The notes below the pieces were generated by a model. That model was not told the DNA's origin and made no database searches. It saw only the letters and a list, made by a program, of their open reading frames with translations. DNA of 64,000 nt. Source: Eubacterium sp. Its GTDB lineage: Bacteria > Bacillota > Clostridia > Lachnospirales > Lachnospiraceae. The stretch lies in contig JAGBNF010000007.1 of NCBI GenBank assembly GCA_017634555.1, positions 1 to 64,000 of the forward strand, written 5' to 3'. Positions 1 through 7,789 of the stretch are shown in pieces. The translations under genes and the position numbers were made by a program. Position 1 is the stretch's first letter. Every line of letters starts with the position of its first letter.

Positions 1-232
1 TCCTTGTCATGATTAAACGTTAACGTTTTACCATTCCAAAAATTTACTGATTTTGGATTCGTTCAAATCCGAATATTCTTTTGCGGCATTTCTACCGCGT
101 GATCCTCGTGAAAGAATCATTTTTTAAAAGAATTTTCGGGGTTGTCATGTTATTAAGTTATTAAAGATCAAATGCTGTAAATCCTTACTGGCGTTGGCCT
201 CAGTGGCCTTCGTCATCAGCGACAGCTTGTAC
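1..232 (-). other. Structured leader of a leftward transcript, probably an rRNA operon beyond the window
   Basis: No open reading frame is supported here. Read on the minus strand, the region follows directly from the strong promoter at 233-261. It holds a GC-rich hairpin around the palindrome GGCCTCAGTGGCC (about 197-209), a stretch TGATCTTTAATAAC (about 156-169) resembling the boxA antitermination element of rRNA leaders, and a short hairpin near 54-69. A strong promoter, a boxA-like element and a long untranslated leader together suggest a 16S rRNA gene left of position 1. This is inference, since no rRNA sequence is in the window. Confidence 0.45.
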
Positions 233-261
233 ATAATACAACGTCAGCTATATAATGTCAA
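233..261 (-). promoter_or_regulatory. Strong sigma-A promoter reading leftward out of the window
   Basis: On the minus strand a perfect -35 box TTGACA (256-261) lies 17 bases from a -10 box TATTAT (233-238). It has the strength expected of a stable-RNA promoter and no gene of this window lies downstream of it. Confidence 0.75.
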
Positions 262-322
262 CACTTTTTTTCAAATTTTTTTAAAAAATTTTTTGAAGGC
301 ATTTTGACGCTAAATTTTGTCG

Positions 323-357
323 AAAAAAGAGCCTTGAATAGAAAACTTTCAAGGCTC
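323..357 (-). terminator. Rho-independent terminator of the LysM gene
   Basis: On the minus strand the arms AGCCTTGAAA and TTCAAGGCT form a hairpin followed by six T (the A-run at 323-328). It lies about 40 bases after the LysM stop codon. Confidence 0.85.
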
Positions 358-395
358 CTAAATTCATCTTCTGTATTTTTATATAGTCCAGAAAA

Positions 396-599
396 TTACT
401 GCTTGATCTTAAGAGTGTCACCTGCATAGATCAAGTCAGGATTCTTGATGTTGTTCCAAGCAACGAGATCATTAACTGATACGTTGTACTTTCTTCCGAT
501 TGCTGTAAGTGTATCACCACTCTGAATTGTGTATGTGATCCACTTCTCACCACCCATGTTACTGAAAGCTCCTGCTACTGAATTTCCGATTCCCGGCAT
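396..599 (-). CDS. Small stand-alone LysM-domain protein
   Basis: Encodes about 67 residues. The reading frame is open further upstream, but the ATG at 599 is preceded by AAGGAGG at good spacing and gives a protein starting MPGIGNSV. Residues about 20-66 form one complete LysM domain, with the typical YTIQSGDTLTAIGRKYNV start and an YAGDTLKI end. LysM domains bind N-acetylglucosamine-containing glycans such as peptidoglycan. There is no signal peptide or transmembrane segment, so the protein should remain in the cytoplasm unless exported by an unusual route; its role is unclear. It forms a single-gene unit with its own promoter (670-698) and terminator (323-357). The LysM assignment is firm, the function is not. 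Confidence 0.85.
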   Translation of the reverse strand: MPGIGNSVAGAFSNMGGEKWITYTIQSGDTLTAIGRKYNVSVNDLVAWNNIKNPDLIYAGDTLKIKQ

Positions 600-669
600 A
601 ACCAAAACCTCCTTCATATAGTCGTATAAATACTTTCGATAACTTTGCGTTATCCTTAACCGCATACTA

Positions 670-698
670 ATTTTATCATCTATGCTCTAACAAATCAA
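670..698 (-). promoter_or_regulatory. Promoter of the LysM gene
   Basis: On the minus strand TTGATT (693-698) and TAAAAT (670-675) are separated by 17 bases, about 70 bases upstream of the chosen LysM start. The rest of the non-coding stretch 600-943 holds only the terminator at 783-826 and the tandem repeats at 838-963. Confidence 0.55.
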
Positions 699-782
699 AA
701 ACTTTTTTCATTATTTTATGCACATTTCACATTTTTGACCACATTTTTTTATCATATATAGTCAATTTGATTTACATAAAAC

Positions 783-826
783 AAAAAACCGCATCCGATC
801 AGACTTCTAATCTGATTGAATGCGGT
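783..826 (-). terminator. Rho-independent terminator after the gene at 944-1714
   Basis: On the minus strand an imperfect stem built from ACCGCATTCAATCAGA and its complement is followed by six T (A-run 783-788). It ends the transcript containing prmC, prfA and the two membrane-protein genes. Confidence 0.85.
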
Positions 827-837
827 AATGTAACCCA

Positions 838-963
838 CCATCTTATTGTATGTATAATCTCACTGTATGTATATGAAATCCTATTGTATGTATATAGAAT
901 CCTATTGCATGTATATGGAATCCTACCTCATGTATATAGAATACTACTGCATATATGTAGAAT
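838..963. repeat. 21-bp tandem repeats overlapping the 3' end of a gene
   Basis: Five clear 21-base copies run from 859 to 963 and a degenerate sixth from 838 to 858. On the minus strand each copy encodes a variant of D-S-I-Y-M-Q followed by a stop codon in the same frame. The first copy (943-963) forms the real C-terminus and stop of the gene at 944-1714; the others lie between it and the terminator. The period is a multiple of three. Slippage at the gene end is the simplest origin. Confidence 0.85.
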
Positions 964-1714
964 CCGGATTGTACATGCTCTGCTGTCCGCTCTGGATAGC
1001 CTGCTGCTTCTGCTGAGCCTGTCTCTCTACCTGCTGAGCTGATACGCCCATCTGCTGGTCAAGCTTAGCCCTCTGCCATACCTTTCTCATCTCATCAAGG
1101 TATCTAAGGTTTTCCTGAGTATATCCGAAACGGGCATAAGGACATTTTCCGGCTATAGTACGAGCCAGTTCTTCCACCTTCTCACTCTTCATACCGTAGA
1201 TGCTGAAAGTAATCTCGTCACGTGCGGTTGCAAGTACGAGCTGCTTGGTTGTTGTAACGAAGTTATATGACTCTGTATGCACATAGACCATAAATACCTC
1301 ATTATAGAATGCCATCTGGTACAGATTCTTCTTATTGGCTATTACACGGTCTGACATAATAAGATGCTTATCCTGGTATGTAATGCCCCTATAAAGCTCA
1401 TCTGCCATAAAAAGGAGATCCGGATTCTTCTTAAGGATCTTATCATTCTCCGGATTCTTCATACCCTTCAGTCCGCTTTTGATCATAAAGACACCGCCGA
1501 CACCTATTGCTGCGAGTATCAGCATGCATACAAAGGCAGCACCGGCTCCATCCGTAGCGTGATCAAAGCCCTTGTGTACCGCGTCATCTATATACACCCA
1601 AAGAAGTATTGCATCTATTCCAAGTCCAATGACAGCCATGATTATACCGGCTATCATCAGACCTCTTCTCTGCTTTCTGATTTTGTTTAATATAATCTCT
1701 CTACCATTATTCAT
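944..1714 (-). CDS. Membrane protein of unknown function with Gln-rich tail
   Basis: Encodes 256 residues from the ATG at 1714; a longer frame exists upstream but would run into the preceding gene. Two hydrophobic segments lie near residues 20-45 and 60-82, typical of a two-helix hairpin anchor. A soluble domain of about 130 residues follows, containing YQMAFYNEVFMVYVHTES, and the C-terminus is rich in Gln (about residues 225-247). I do not recognise the family. It lies 34 bases after another small membrane protein and ends in 21-bp tandem repeats that duplicate its last seven codons. The two genes are probably carried by the prmC-prfA transcript. Confidence 0.7.
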   Translation of the reverse strand: MNNGREIILNKIRKQRRGLMIAGIIMAVIGLGIDAILLWVYIDDAVHKGFDHATDGAGAAFVCMLILAAIGVGGVFMIKSGLKGMKNPENDKILKKNPDLLFMADELYRGITYQDKHLIMSDRVIANKKNLYQMAFYNEVFMVYVHTESYNFVTTTKQLVLATARDEITFSIYGMKSEKVEELARTIAGKCPYARFGYTQENLRYLDEMRKVWQRAKLDQQMGVSAQQVERQAQQKQQAIQSGQQSMYNPDSTYMQ

Positions 1715-1748
1715 TTCTTCACCATCACTTTTAATAATACTTTTACCC

Positions 1749-2132
1749 CTATTGTGATATCGCATTAAGCTCATCCGATAACAGCTGGAGATCCACTCCG
1801 TCTCTTTCTGCGTGACGAATAACTGTATATGTTCCATACTTGAAATCATCCGCATATCTGATTACAGTTGTATCTCCAAAATTTTCCGCGTCAGTCTTAA
1901 CCTGATTGCTGACATAAAAGAGAGATATTGTAAGAAATATGGAAAAGAGCATCGACATTGTACAGAAGATCGCACTCGGTATTCCGCCTTCCTTATCCTT
2001 CTTTCTTTTAAGCACTATAAAAACAATAGAAAGAGCTACGCAAAAAACTGTTGTCATTAAGCCATAAATTCCGAAAAACAGTGTTCCTAATGTTCCTGCA
2101 CCGATTGCAAGAATAGCAAATAACATACTCAT
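1749..2132 (-). CDS. Small membrane protein, unknown function
   Basis: Encodes 127 residues starting MSMLFAILAIG, with AAAGGATG as ribosome site. Three hydrophobic segments lie at about residues 2-22, 25-42 and 52-74 with a Lys-rich loop (KRKKDKEGG) between the second and third, followed by a soluble tail of about 50 residues. The arrangement resembles the DUF4190 type of small membrane proteins, but I cannot confirm this. It starts 24 bases after the prfA stop and is probably co-transcribed with it. No catalytic motif is visible. Confidence 0.65.
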   Translation of the reverse strand: MSMLFAILAIGAGTLGTLFFGIYGLMTTVFCVALSIVFIVLKRKKDKEGGIPSAIFCTMSMLFSIFLTISLFYVSNQVKTDAENFGDTTVIRYADDFKYGTYTVIRHAERDGVDLQLLSDELNAISQ

Positions 2133-2156
2133 AGCACTTACATCCTTTCAATAGCT

Positions 2157-3233
2157 TTATGCATTTTCTTCCATGCTCGCAAGCTTTGCTGCCTGGTCTG
2201 CTGCAGTAAGGCCATCTATAAACTCGTCAATATCTCCGTTAAGGACTTCGTTAAGTCTATATGATGTAAGCTTAATTCTATGGTCTGTAACACGTCCCTG
2301 AGGGAAATTGTATGTTCTTACCTTCTCAGATCTGTCACCCGAACCGATCTGACTTCTTCTTGCTGAAGCCTCTGCATCATGAGCCTTCTGGAGCTCAAGA
2401 TCATACAGCTTTGCTCTGAGGAGTGCAAAAGCCTTAGCCTTATTCTGGATCTGAGACTTCTCGGTCTGGCTGTAGATAACTATTCCTGTAGGATAGTGAG
2501 TAAGACGTACAGCCGAGTCGGTTGTATTTACGCACTGTCCACCATTTCCTGAAGCTCTCATTACATCTATACGGATATCCTTCTCTTCGATCTGAATATC
2601 CACTTCCTCTGCCTCCGGCATGATAGCAACAGATGCAGCAGAAGTATGGATTCTTCCGCCCGACTCTGTATCAGGTACTCTCTGTACGCGGTGTACACCA
2701 CTCTCGTACTTAAGCTTAGAGAATGCTCCCTTACCCTTGATCATGAAGGTAGCATCCTTAATTCCGCCGATACCTGTATCGTCCATGGAAATCATTTCAA
2801 TCTGCCATCTCTTCTTATCAGCATAGTGCTGGTACATTCTGAAAAGCTCTCCTGCAAAAAGCGCCGCCTCTTCACCGCCTACACCTGCTCTGATCTCGAC
2901 GATAACGTTCTTGTCATCGTTTGCATCCTTAGGAAGGAGAAGAACCTTGAGTTCGTTCTCGCATCTCTCGATAGCCTTCTTAGCCTCTGCAAGTTCTTCC
3001 TTTGCAAGTTCCTTCATCTCCTCATCTGACTCTTCATCAAGGAGCGCAAGGCTGTCCTGCTCGTCCTGCTTTGCCTTCTTATATTCATTATACTTTTCTA
3101 CGATTGGTGTAAGCTCGCTCTGTTCCTTCATGAGCTTCTTAAATCTCTGCTGATCGTTAACTACATCAGGCTGAGAGAGCTCCTGCATTATCTGTTCGAG
3201 CTTTTCAACTAATTCTTCAAGCTTATCAAACAT
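2157..3233 (-). CDS. prfA: Peptide chain release factor 1
   Basis: Encodes 358 residues, the usual length for RF1, which recognises UAA and UAG stop codons in the ribosomal A site and triggers peptide release. The catalytic GGQ motif is present in [17 protein letters not shown], and the downstream [24 protein letters not shown] region (residues about 285-308) is characteristic of RF1/RF2. An RF2-type programmed frameshift is absent. The start codon is preceded by AAGGAG. prmC, which methylates the GGQ glutamine, lies 11 bases upstream, so enzyme and substrate are made from one transcript. Confidence 0.97.
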   Translation of the reverse strand: MFDKLEELVEKLEQIMQELSQPDVVNDQQRFKKLMKEQSELTPIVEKYNEYKKAKQDEQDSLALLDEESDEEMKELAKEELAEAKKAIERCENELKVLLLPKDANDDKNVIVEIRAGVGGEEAALFAGELFRMYQHYADKKRWQIEMISMDDTGIGGIKDATFMIKGKGAFSKLKYESGVHRVQRVPDTESGGRIHTSAASVAIMPEAEEVDIQIEEKDIRIDVMRASGNGGQCVNTTDSAVRLTHYPTGIVIYSQTEKSQIQNKAKAFALLRAKLYDLELQKAHDAEASARRSQIGSGDRSEKVRTYNFPQGRVTDHRIKLTSYRLNEVLNGDIDEFIDGLTAADQAAKLASMEENA

Positions 3234-3244
3234 TTTTCGTCTCC

Positions 3245-4117
3245 TTATTCATTTATCCTTTTCCTGCACGAAACAACTCTGTCCAGACCGCTCAGGTCCT
3301 TGATCAGAGAAATGTCCACGTACCCTGCATCTTCCATCAGTTTCCGAACTCCTTCATACTGATCATATCCGATCTCCATATAAATGTGCGCGCCACTCTT
3401 AAGGTATTCGCCCATTTCGGATATTATCCTTCTATAAAATGAGAGTCCGTCTATATCACCATCCAGTGCGAGTCTCGGCTCATAATCTCTTACGTCCGTC
3501 TCAAGCTTATCGCATTCCTCTGTAGGAATATAAGGCGGGTTCGAGAGAAGCACATCATACTCCCTTCCACCGAGTTCACTGAAAAGATCTGTCTTTACTA
3601 TTTCTATATCATCTATACACGATTCTCCGAAGAGTTTCCTGTTCTCTGTAGCCGCAGCTATGGCATCATCCGAAATGTCCGCCAGCGTAACCCTGTCACG
3701 GACTCCCTTCTTCTGTCTTTCTAAATAGAAGGAAATGCCTATGCAGCCTGTACCTGTGCACATATCCAGAACCTGCAGGCTTTCGTTACTGCTTATACTT
3801 TCTGCAGCCGCAGCCACCAGATTCTCTGTATCATATCGCGGAATCAGCACATTTTCCCTGCATTTAAATGTGTAGCCCATAAAACAGGTTTCACCTAAAA
3901 TGTACTGCAGCGGATAATGTGTGCATCTTTTCCTTATCATATCGCTGAACTTCTGCGATACGGCCGGATCTGCTTCGTCGCTGTTATGCATAAAAAGCTC
4001 CGACGCGCTGTATCCTGTGAGATGCATTATAATATCACGCACTTCGCCCGAATAGTTTTCGATTCCGGCACCATGCAGAGTTTCTGCCCCACATTTTAAA
4101 AGCTCACCTATGGTCAT
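3245..4117 (-). CDS. prmC: Release factor glutamine methyltransferase PrmC
   Basis: Encodes 290 residues. PrmC (HemK) methylates the glutamine of the GGQ motif in RF1 and RF2 using S-adenosylmethionine. The SAM-binding loop is [14 protein letters not shown] (about residues 116-129), and the NPPY motif that holds the glutamine side chain is in SNPPYIP. An N-terminal helical domain of about 80 residues precedes the methyltransferase fold, as is normal. The ATG overlaps the stop of the DUF1385 gene in an ATGA arrangement, indicating translational coupling, and prfA follows after 11 bases. Confidence 0.95.
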   Translation of the reverse strand: MTIGELLKCGAETLHGAGIENYSGEVRDIIMHLTGYSASELFMHNSDEADPAVSQKFSDMIRKRCTHYPLQYILGETCFMGYTFKCRENVLIPRYDTENLVAAAAESISSNESLQVLDMCTGTGCIGISFYLERQKKGVRDRVTLADISDDAIAAATENRKLFGESCIDDIEIVKTDLFSELGGREYDVLLSNPPYIPTEECDKLETDVRDYEPRLALDGDIDGLSFYRRIISEMGEYLKSGAHIYMEIGYDQYEGVRKLMEDAGYVDISLIKDLSGLDRVVSCRKRINE

Positions 4118-5085
4118 TTCTTTGAATCCTCAAAGGAATCGTTTCTTACGCAATCAACATATTCATGCCAGTCGATGACAGCATCAACGGATGCGATGGC
4201 AACCTCGATCATATCATCATCAGGCTCTCTCGTTGTAAGACGCTGAACCCAGAGTCCCGGAATTGAGAGTATATTTGATACTGCATTTTCGTGTCTTCCG
4301 GCATATCTGATGAATTCATATGCTATACCTGCTATGAACGGGATGAGCACCAGTCTTGAAATCATCTTGAGCCAGAGTACATCTGTTCTCACAAACATGA
4401 ACACGATTATACTAATGAACATTACAATAAATACGAAGCTTGTTCCGCATCTCTTGTGGAACCTTGTGTGCTTTCTTACATTTTCCACGGTCAGGTCATC
4501 TCCTGCTTCAAGGCAGTTGATGGTCTTATGCTCTGCTCCGTGATACATGAAGGTTCTTTTGATATCCTTCATTAACGAAATAAGCGCCACATAACCAAGG
4601 AACAGAAGAAGTCTTAAGATACCTTCCGTAAGATTGATAACGAATTCGCTTTCGGTGAACTTCTTCATGAAGCTGGCAAGGAATACAGGGATAAGCATGA
4701 ATACGCCTATGGCGATCACAAGTGATATGATAAGTGTTCCTATCATATATGCCTTGTCTGCTGCTTCCTTACTCTTTTCGTTCTTCTCACTCTTTTTCTC
4801 GGATTTCTTCACAGATTTCTTTTCCGATTCTTCCTCTTCATCATCATAGTACTCTGAAGATTTCATAAGAGTTCCTATTCCTATATAAAGTGATTCTATG
4901 AAATTTATAACACCTCTGACGATTGGAATATTCGCAAGCTTATGACGCTCACCTACAGATTTATACTGGGTAACCTGAACGTCGATATTATTCTCGGGTG
5001 TTCTTACTGCCAGCGCGTATGATTCAGGGCCTTTCATCATAACGCCCTCAAGGACCGCCTGGCCTCCTATGTTTACCTTTTTCAT
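4114..5085 (-). CDS. DUF1385 membrane protein (YqhQ-like)
   Basis: Encodes 323 residues from the ATG at 5085, chosen because AGAGGT precedes it and MKKVNIGGQAVLEGVMMKGP is the conserved family start; the frame is open further upstream. The family is widespread in Firmicutes and next to prmC/prfA, but its function is not established. After the conserved N-terminal block comes an acidic and lysine-rich linker (EEEESEKKSVKKSEKK) and then several hydrophobic segments at about residues 115-140, 155-175 and 210-255. The conserved FMYHGAEHKTINC motif contains His and Glu that might bind metal, which is inference. Confidence 0.9.
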   Translation of the reverse strand: MKKVNIGGQAVLEGVMMKGPESYALAVRTPENNIDVQVTQYKSVGERHKLANIPIVRGVINFIESLYIGIGTLMKSSEYYDDEEEESEKKSVKKSEKKSEKNEKSKEAADKAYMIGTLIISLVIAIGVFMLIPVFLASFMKKFTESEFVINLTEGILRLLLFLGYVALISLMKDIKRTFMYHGAEHKTINCLEAGDDLTVENVRKHTRFHKRCGTSFVFIVMFISIIVFMFVRTDVLWLKMISRLVLIPFIAGIAYEFIRYAGRHENAVSNILSIPGLWVQRLTTREPDDDMIEVAIASVDAVIDWHEYVDCVRNDSFEDSKK

Positions 5086-5195
5086 TTGCAATACCTCTAA
5101 ACGAGATGATAAAAAAGGGATTTCAATAAGCTCACAGAAATTGTAATCAGCTTTCTTGATCAGCATTCATAACGACGGCGCTGGCGCGCCTTGCT

Positions 5196-5252
5196 GCCTC
5201 CTTCGGAGGCGCGTTATTTCATGTCGATCAAGAAGCCCTGCTTCGCAGGGCT
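5196..5252. repeat. Two short perfect hairpins upstream of DUF1385
   Basis: GCCTCC/GGAGGC with a TTC loop (5196-5210) and AGCCCTGC/GCAGGGCT with a TTC loop (5234-5252). Neither is followed by a T-run on either strand, so they are not ordinary terminators. With the long inverted repeat next to them they make a cluster of three hairpins. Confidence 0.7.
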
Positions 5253-5254
5253 CT

Positions 5255-5315
5255 GGTGATATATGAAAACCCACTTTCGAAAATAAATTTTCACAGTGGG
5301 TTTTCATATATCACC
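5255..5315. repeat. Long perfect inverted repeat (21-bp arms)
   Basis: Arms 5255-5275 and 5295-5315 are perfect complements (GGTGATATATG... / ...CATATATCACC). Inside the 19-base centre GAAAAT/ATTTTC can pair again. It lies between the rpmE terminator and DUF1385, in the rpmE-to-prfA direction. It lacks a terminal T-run and any transposase gene; a small mobile palindrome or an RNA-processing hairpin is possible. Confidence 0.8.
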
Positions 5316-5338
5316 GGCTGCTTACAATTTCCTGTAAC

Positions 5339-5382
5339 GCAAAAACAGATAAGCACGTGAAAAAAACACAGCTTATCTGTTT
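5339..5382 (-). terminator. Rho-independent terminator of rpmE
   Basis: AAACAGATAAGC (5343-5354) pairs with GCTTATCTGTTT (5371-5382); on the minus strand the stem ends in a T-run. It lies 24 bases past the rpmE stop. Confidence 0.85.
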
Positions 5383-5405
5383 CATAGTATGTCTTATTGA
5401 GTTTA

Positions 5406-5615
5406 CTAATCCTCTGTCTTTACGCCATACTTCTTGTTGAACTTATCTATACGTCCACGAGCCTTCAGAGCCTTCTGCTGGCCTGTATAGAATGAATGGC
5501 ACTTTGAACATATTTCAACGTGGATCTCTGACTTTGTAGATCCTGTTACGAACTCATTACCACAGTTGCAAACAACCTTTGCCTGGTAATAATCCGGATG
5601 GATTCCTTCTCTCAT
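5406..5615 (-). CDS. rpmE: 50S ribosomal protein L31, zinc-binding form
   Basis: Encodes 69 residues. The start [22 protein letters not shown] and the pair C16/C18 plus C36/C39 (in EICSKCHSF) identify the zinc-binding L31 form rather than the zinc-free paralogue. L31 forms part of the bridge between ribosomal subunits and also acts as a zinc store in some bacteria. The gene has its own promoter about 105 bases upstream, leaving an unusually long untranslated leader, and its own terminator. The downstream genes DUF1385, prmC and prfA follow in the usual clostridial order. Confidence 0.97.
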   Translation of the reverse strand: MREGIHPDYYQAKVVCNCGNEFVTGSTKSEIHVEICSKCHSFYTGQQKALKARGRIDKFNKKYGVKTED

Positions 5616-5721
5616 CTCTATTTCTCCTTTAATATTAACGTATATGAAACACTATACAGCCTTAGGCGAATTCCGAAAATACGACTATGCTGTACCTCGA
5701 TTCCATACCAGTAACCATTGC

Positions 5722-5750
5722 ATGATATCATAGAGAAAAAATCTTTGCAA
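5722..5750 (-). promoter_or_regulatory. Promoter of rpmE
   Basis: On the minus strand TTGCAA (5745-5750) and TATCAT (5722-5727) are 17 bases apart. The leader between it and the rpmE start contains ACAGC/GCTGT segments that could form a hairpin, possibly regulatory. Confidence 0.6.
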
Positions 5751-5778
5751 GCAGAAGTTTAAATATTTTTAAGTCTTT

Positions 5779-6723
5779 TTACTTATACTCCCGCTCCCAC
5801 ATTCTGATGGTCCTGAGTCCCGATGCTGCAGCTGCTGCTTCCGCCGCCGCAATGTCCTCCTGACTCAGCTTCACCTCACGAGCCGCAAGGATATCATCTA
5901 TATGTTTTTCCTTCGTCACACCTATTATAGGCACCGTTTCCTTCGACAGTGCCCAGACTATGGATAAGGCCGCGATGGATATACCGTAACCCTCCGCAAT
6001 CTTCCCAAGCTTGCTATTCAGCTCCTCATATCTCGTAAGCACCTTATTATAATTCTTTGCTCTCCCCGATGCATCCTTGAAAGGTGATGATGCCGCATAT
6101 TTTCCTGTAAGGGCTCCCTGCTCAAGGACCATATAGCTGAAGAAGTGTATCCCGCGTCTCTTACAATAATCGATTATTCCCGCCGTTTCGGAGGACCTCG
6201 AAAGAAGGCTGTAATGATTCTGCACACCGTAAGGTTTTATCCCGTACTTCGCAAGGATCGACTCCGCATCCTTCAGCTCCTCAAGTCCGAAATTTGAAAG
6301 GCCTATCTCTGAAATGTATCCCTCACTGCAAAGCTCCGCCATATACGGCAGCCATTTCTTATACTCAATGGGATTGTGGATCCAGTATATATCGATATGC
6401 TCCCGTCCCAGGTGCCGAAGGCTTTCCTCATACATAAGCTTCACCGAGTTTCCCGGGAATTCCTTTGCATGATACGGAGTAAACTTATCGGAAATGCAGT
6501 AGTCATCGGAAGGCATCTCCTTCATGAATCCACCCAGCAGCTCCTCGCTCCGTCCATACCCGTAAACATAAGCGGTATCCCACAGCATGAAGCCTTCCGA
6601 GACCGCCTTCCTAAATACAGAGAAGAGCTCCTCCCGAGAAAAACCTTCTCCGAAGAAACCCTCATCTCCCCAGCTCCACGTACCGAGCATTACTGTATTT
6701 TCATTTTCGATATTAGTCTTCAT
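5779..6723 (-). CDS. Aldo/keto reductase
   Basis: Encodes 314 residues, the normal length for an NAD(P)H-dependent aldo/keto reductase with a TIM-barrel fold. The catalytic set is visible: Asp and Tyr in LWDTAYVYGYGRSEE, Lys in ISDKFTPY and His in IYWIHNP. The C-terminal cofactor region contains TVPIIGVTKEKHIDD. Substrate cannot be predicted. Its start overlaps the stop of the upstream membrane-protein gene by 11 bases, so it ends the run of genes beginning with the diguanylate cyclase at 12731. No close functional link with those neighbours is evident. Confidence 0.9.
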   Translation of the reverse strand: MKTNIENENTVMLGTWSWGDEGFFGEGFSREELFSVFRKAVSEGFMLWDTAYVYGYGRSEELLGGFMKEMPSDDYCISDKFTPYHAKEFPGNSVKLMYEESLRHLGREHIDIYWIHNPIEYKKWLPYMAELCSEGYISEIGLSNFGLEELKDAESILAKYGIKPYGVQNHYSLLSRSSETAGIIDYCKRRGIHFFSYMVLEQGALTGKYAASSPFKDASGRAKNYNKVLTRYEELNSKLGKIAEGYGISIAALSIVWALSKETVPIIGVTKEKHIDDILAAREVKLSQEDIAAAEAAAAASGLRTIRMWEREYK

Positions 6724-7789
6724 ATCGTTTATTTATCCTGTTCAGACCTTCCATAGCTTTACTTCTTACTGCCATATTTCCGGCATTTTCCGCCACTATC
6801 TTATAATTGTCCTCGGCATACTGTATAAAGCCTTTTCTCTCCTGCATTTCCGCAAGGACATAGGTATATTCCATTCTCATCAGCTGAAAGTGTCTCGTTT
6901 CCGAAGCCACATCAACCGCTACGGAATACAGCTTATCCTGTTCATTTGTTTTCCATGCGATAAGCACATCCCATCTTTTTCTGGTGGCGGCACAAAACTC
7001 TATCATCTGACGATTATGTGCATTTTTAGCCTCAATCTGTTTCAGCATTTTAGACATCTGATTAAAACCTTCCGGATTGCCCGCCTTAATGCAGGCCGAA
7101 CCCTCGAACTCTATTCTGAACAATTCTTTTGCCGGATCCATATTTACTCTGTCAAATGCTCTGGCCTTACTATACATAGTCTCATAATCATCCTGAAAAT
7201 ATGCGGCCATCATTTCATTAAAAAAGATCGTAGCTTTCACATCTCCGGATAATATATCCAGTCTTCTCAGCTCCATCGCATCAAACATAAGTACGGGATC
7301 GCAGCTTCTATCAATCCGATCACAGATTTTCCCGGCCACAGCCTTACCGTGTTTTACTATTCTGCCATATACTATCGTCCCGATAATAATTCCCATTAAA
7401 AAAGCGCAAGTCTGAGTCACCTCATCCTGCTTCCTATATGCTGAAAGCGTTATAATAGTAGCTATGACCAGAGCCGCTGCAGCATTAGCTAAAAATGCAT
7501 ACTTAAACGCCACATTATTGGTTTCTTTCTCAATCTCCTTAGCCTTAACATTTTCCATGGAGCTTTTTCTGATCACCACCTGCTTTTCTTTATCAGAAAA
7601 GTATCTGATCACCTCTGCTAGAAAATCTACTCCGTAAAGTGCAAGCAGCATCATCAGAAATGACATGGCCATATATAAATATATATTTACCTTTCCTATC
7701 TTAGGAAGTATAAATACGAGTGCAAACGCAGCGATCAACTGCAATATAGGTGGTTTTTTCTTATTTAATGTTATCGTTTCCTTATTCAT
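6713..7789 (-). CDS. Membrane protein with predicted helical-repeat cytoplasmic domain
   Basis: Encodes 358 residues of unrecognised family. Hydrophobic segments lie at about residues 14-32, 38-60, 98-118 and 126-145. The remaining 210 residues are soluble and rich in Ala, Glu and Met, with helix-pair patterns such as AKAFDRVNMDPAKELFRIEFEGSA and AEMQERKGFIQYAEDNYKI that resemble TPR-like repeats; this is a judgement by eye. Its start overlaps the stop of the AAA+ gene upstream by 8 bases and its stop overlaps the aldo/keto reductase start, so it is in one operon with both. It may anchor the AAA+ protein at the membrane, which is inference. Confidence 0.7.
   Translation of the reverse strand: MNKETITLNKKKPPILQLIAAFALVFILPKIGKVNIYLYMAMSFLMMLLALYGVDFLAEVIRYFSDKEKQVVIRKSSMENVKAKEIEKETNNVAFKYAFLANAAAALVIATIITLSAYRKQDEVTQTCAFLMGIIIGTIVYGRIVKHGKAVAGKICDRIDRSCDPVLMFDAMELRRLDILSGDVKATIFFNEMMAAYFQDDYETMYSKARAFDRVNMDPAKELFRIEFEGSACIKAGNPEGFNQMSKMLKQIEAKNAHNRQMIEFCAATRKRWDVLIAWKTNEQDKLYSVAVDVASETRHFQLMRMEYTYVLAEMQERKGFIQYAEDNYKIVAENAGNMAVRSKAMEGLNRINKRYED

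Noticed and set aside
50..80. Possible tRNA T-arm (GTTCAAATCC)
   Set aside because: No acceptor stem, anticodon or D arm can be formed around it.
767..1042. Plus-strand open frame with heptad-like repeats (ILLYVYR)
   Set aside because: It is produced by the 21-bp tandem repeats and overlaps a terminator and a real minus-strand gene; it has no ribosome site.
5255..5315. Long inverted repeat as a rho-independent terminator
   Set aside because: No T-run follows on either strand and rpmE has a better terminator at 5339-5382.
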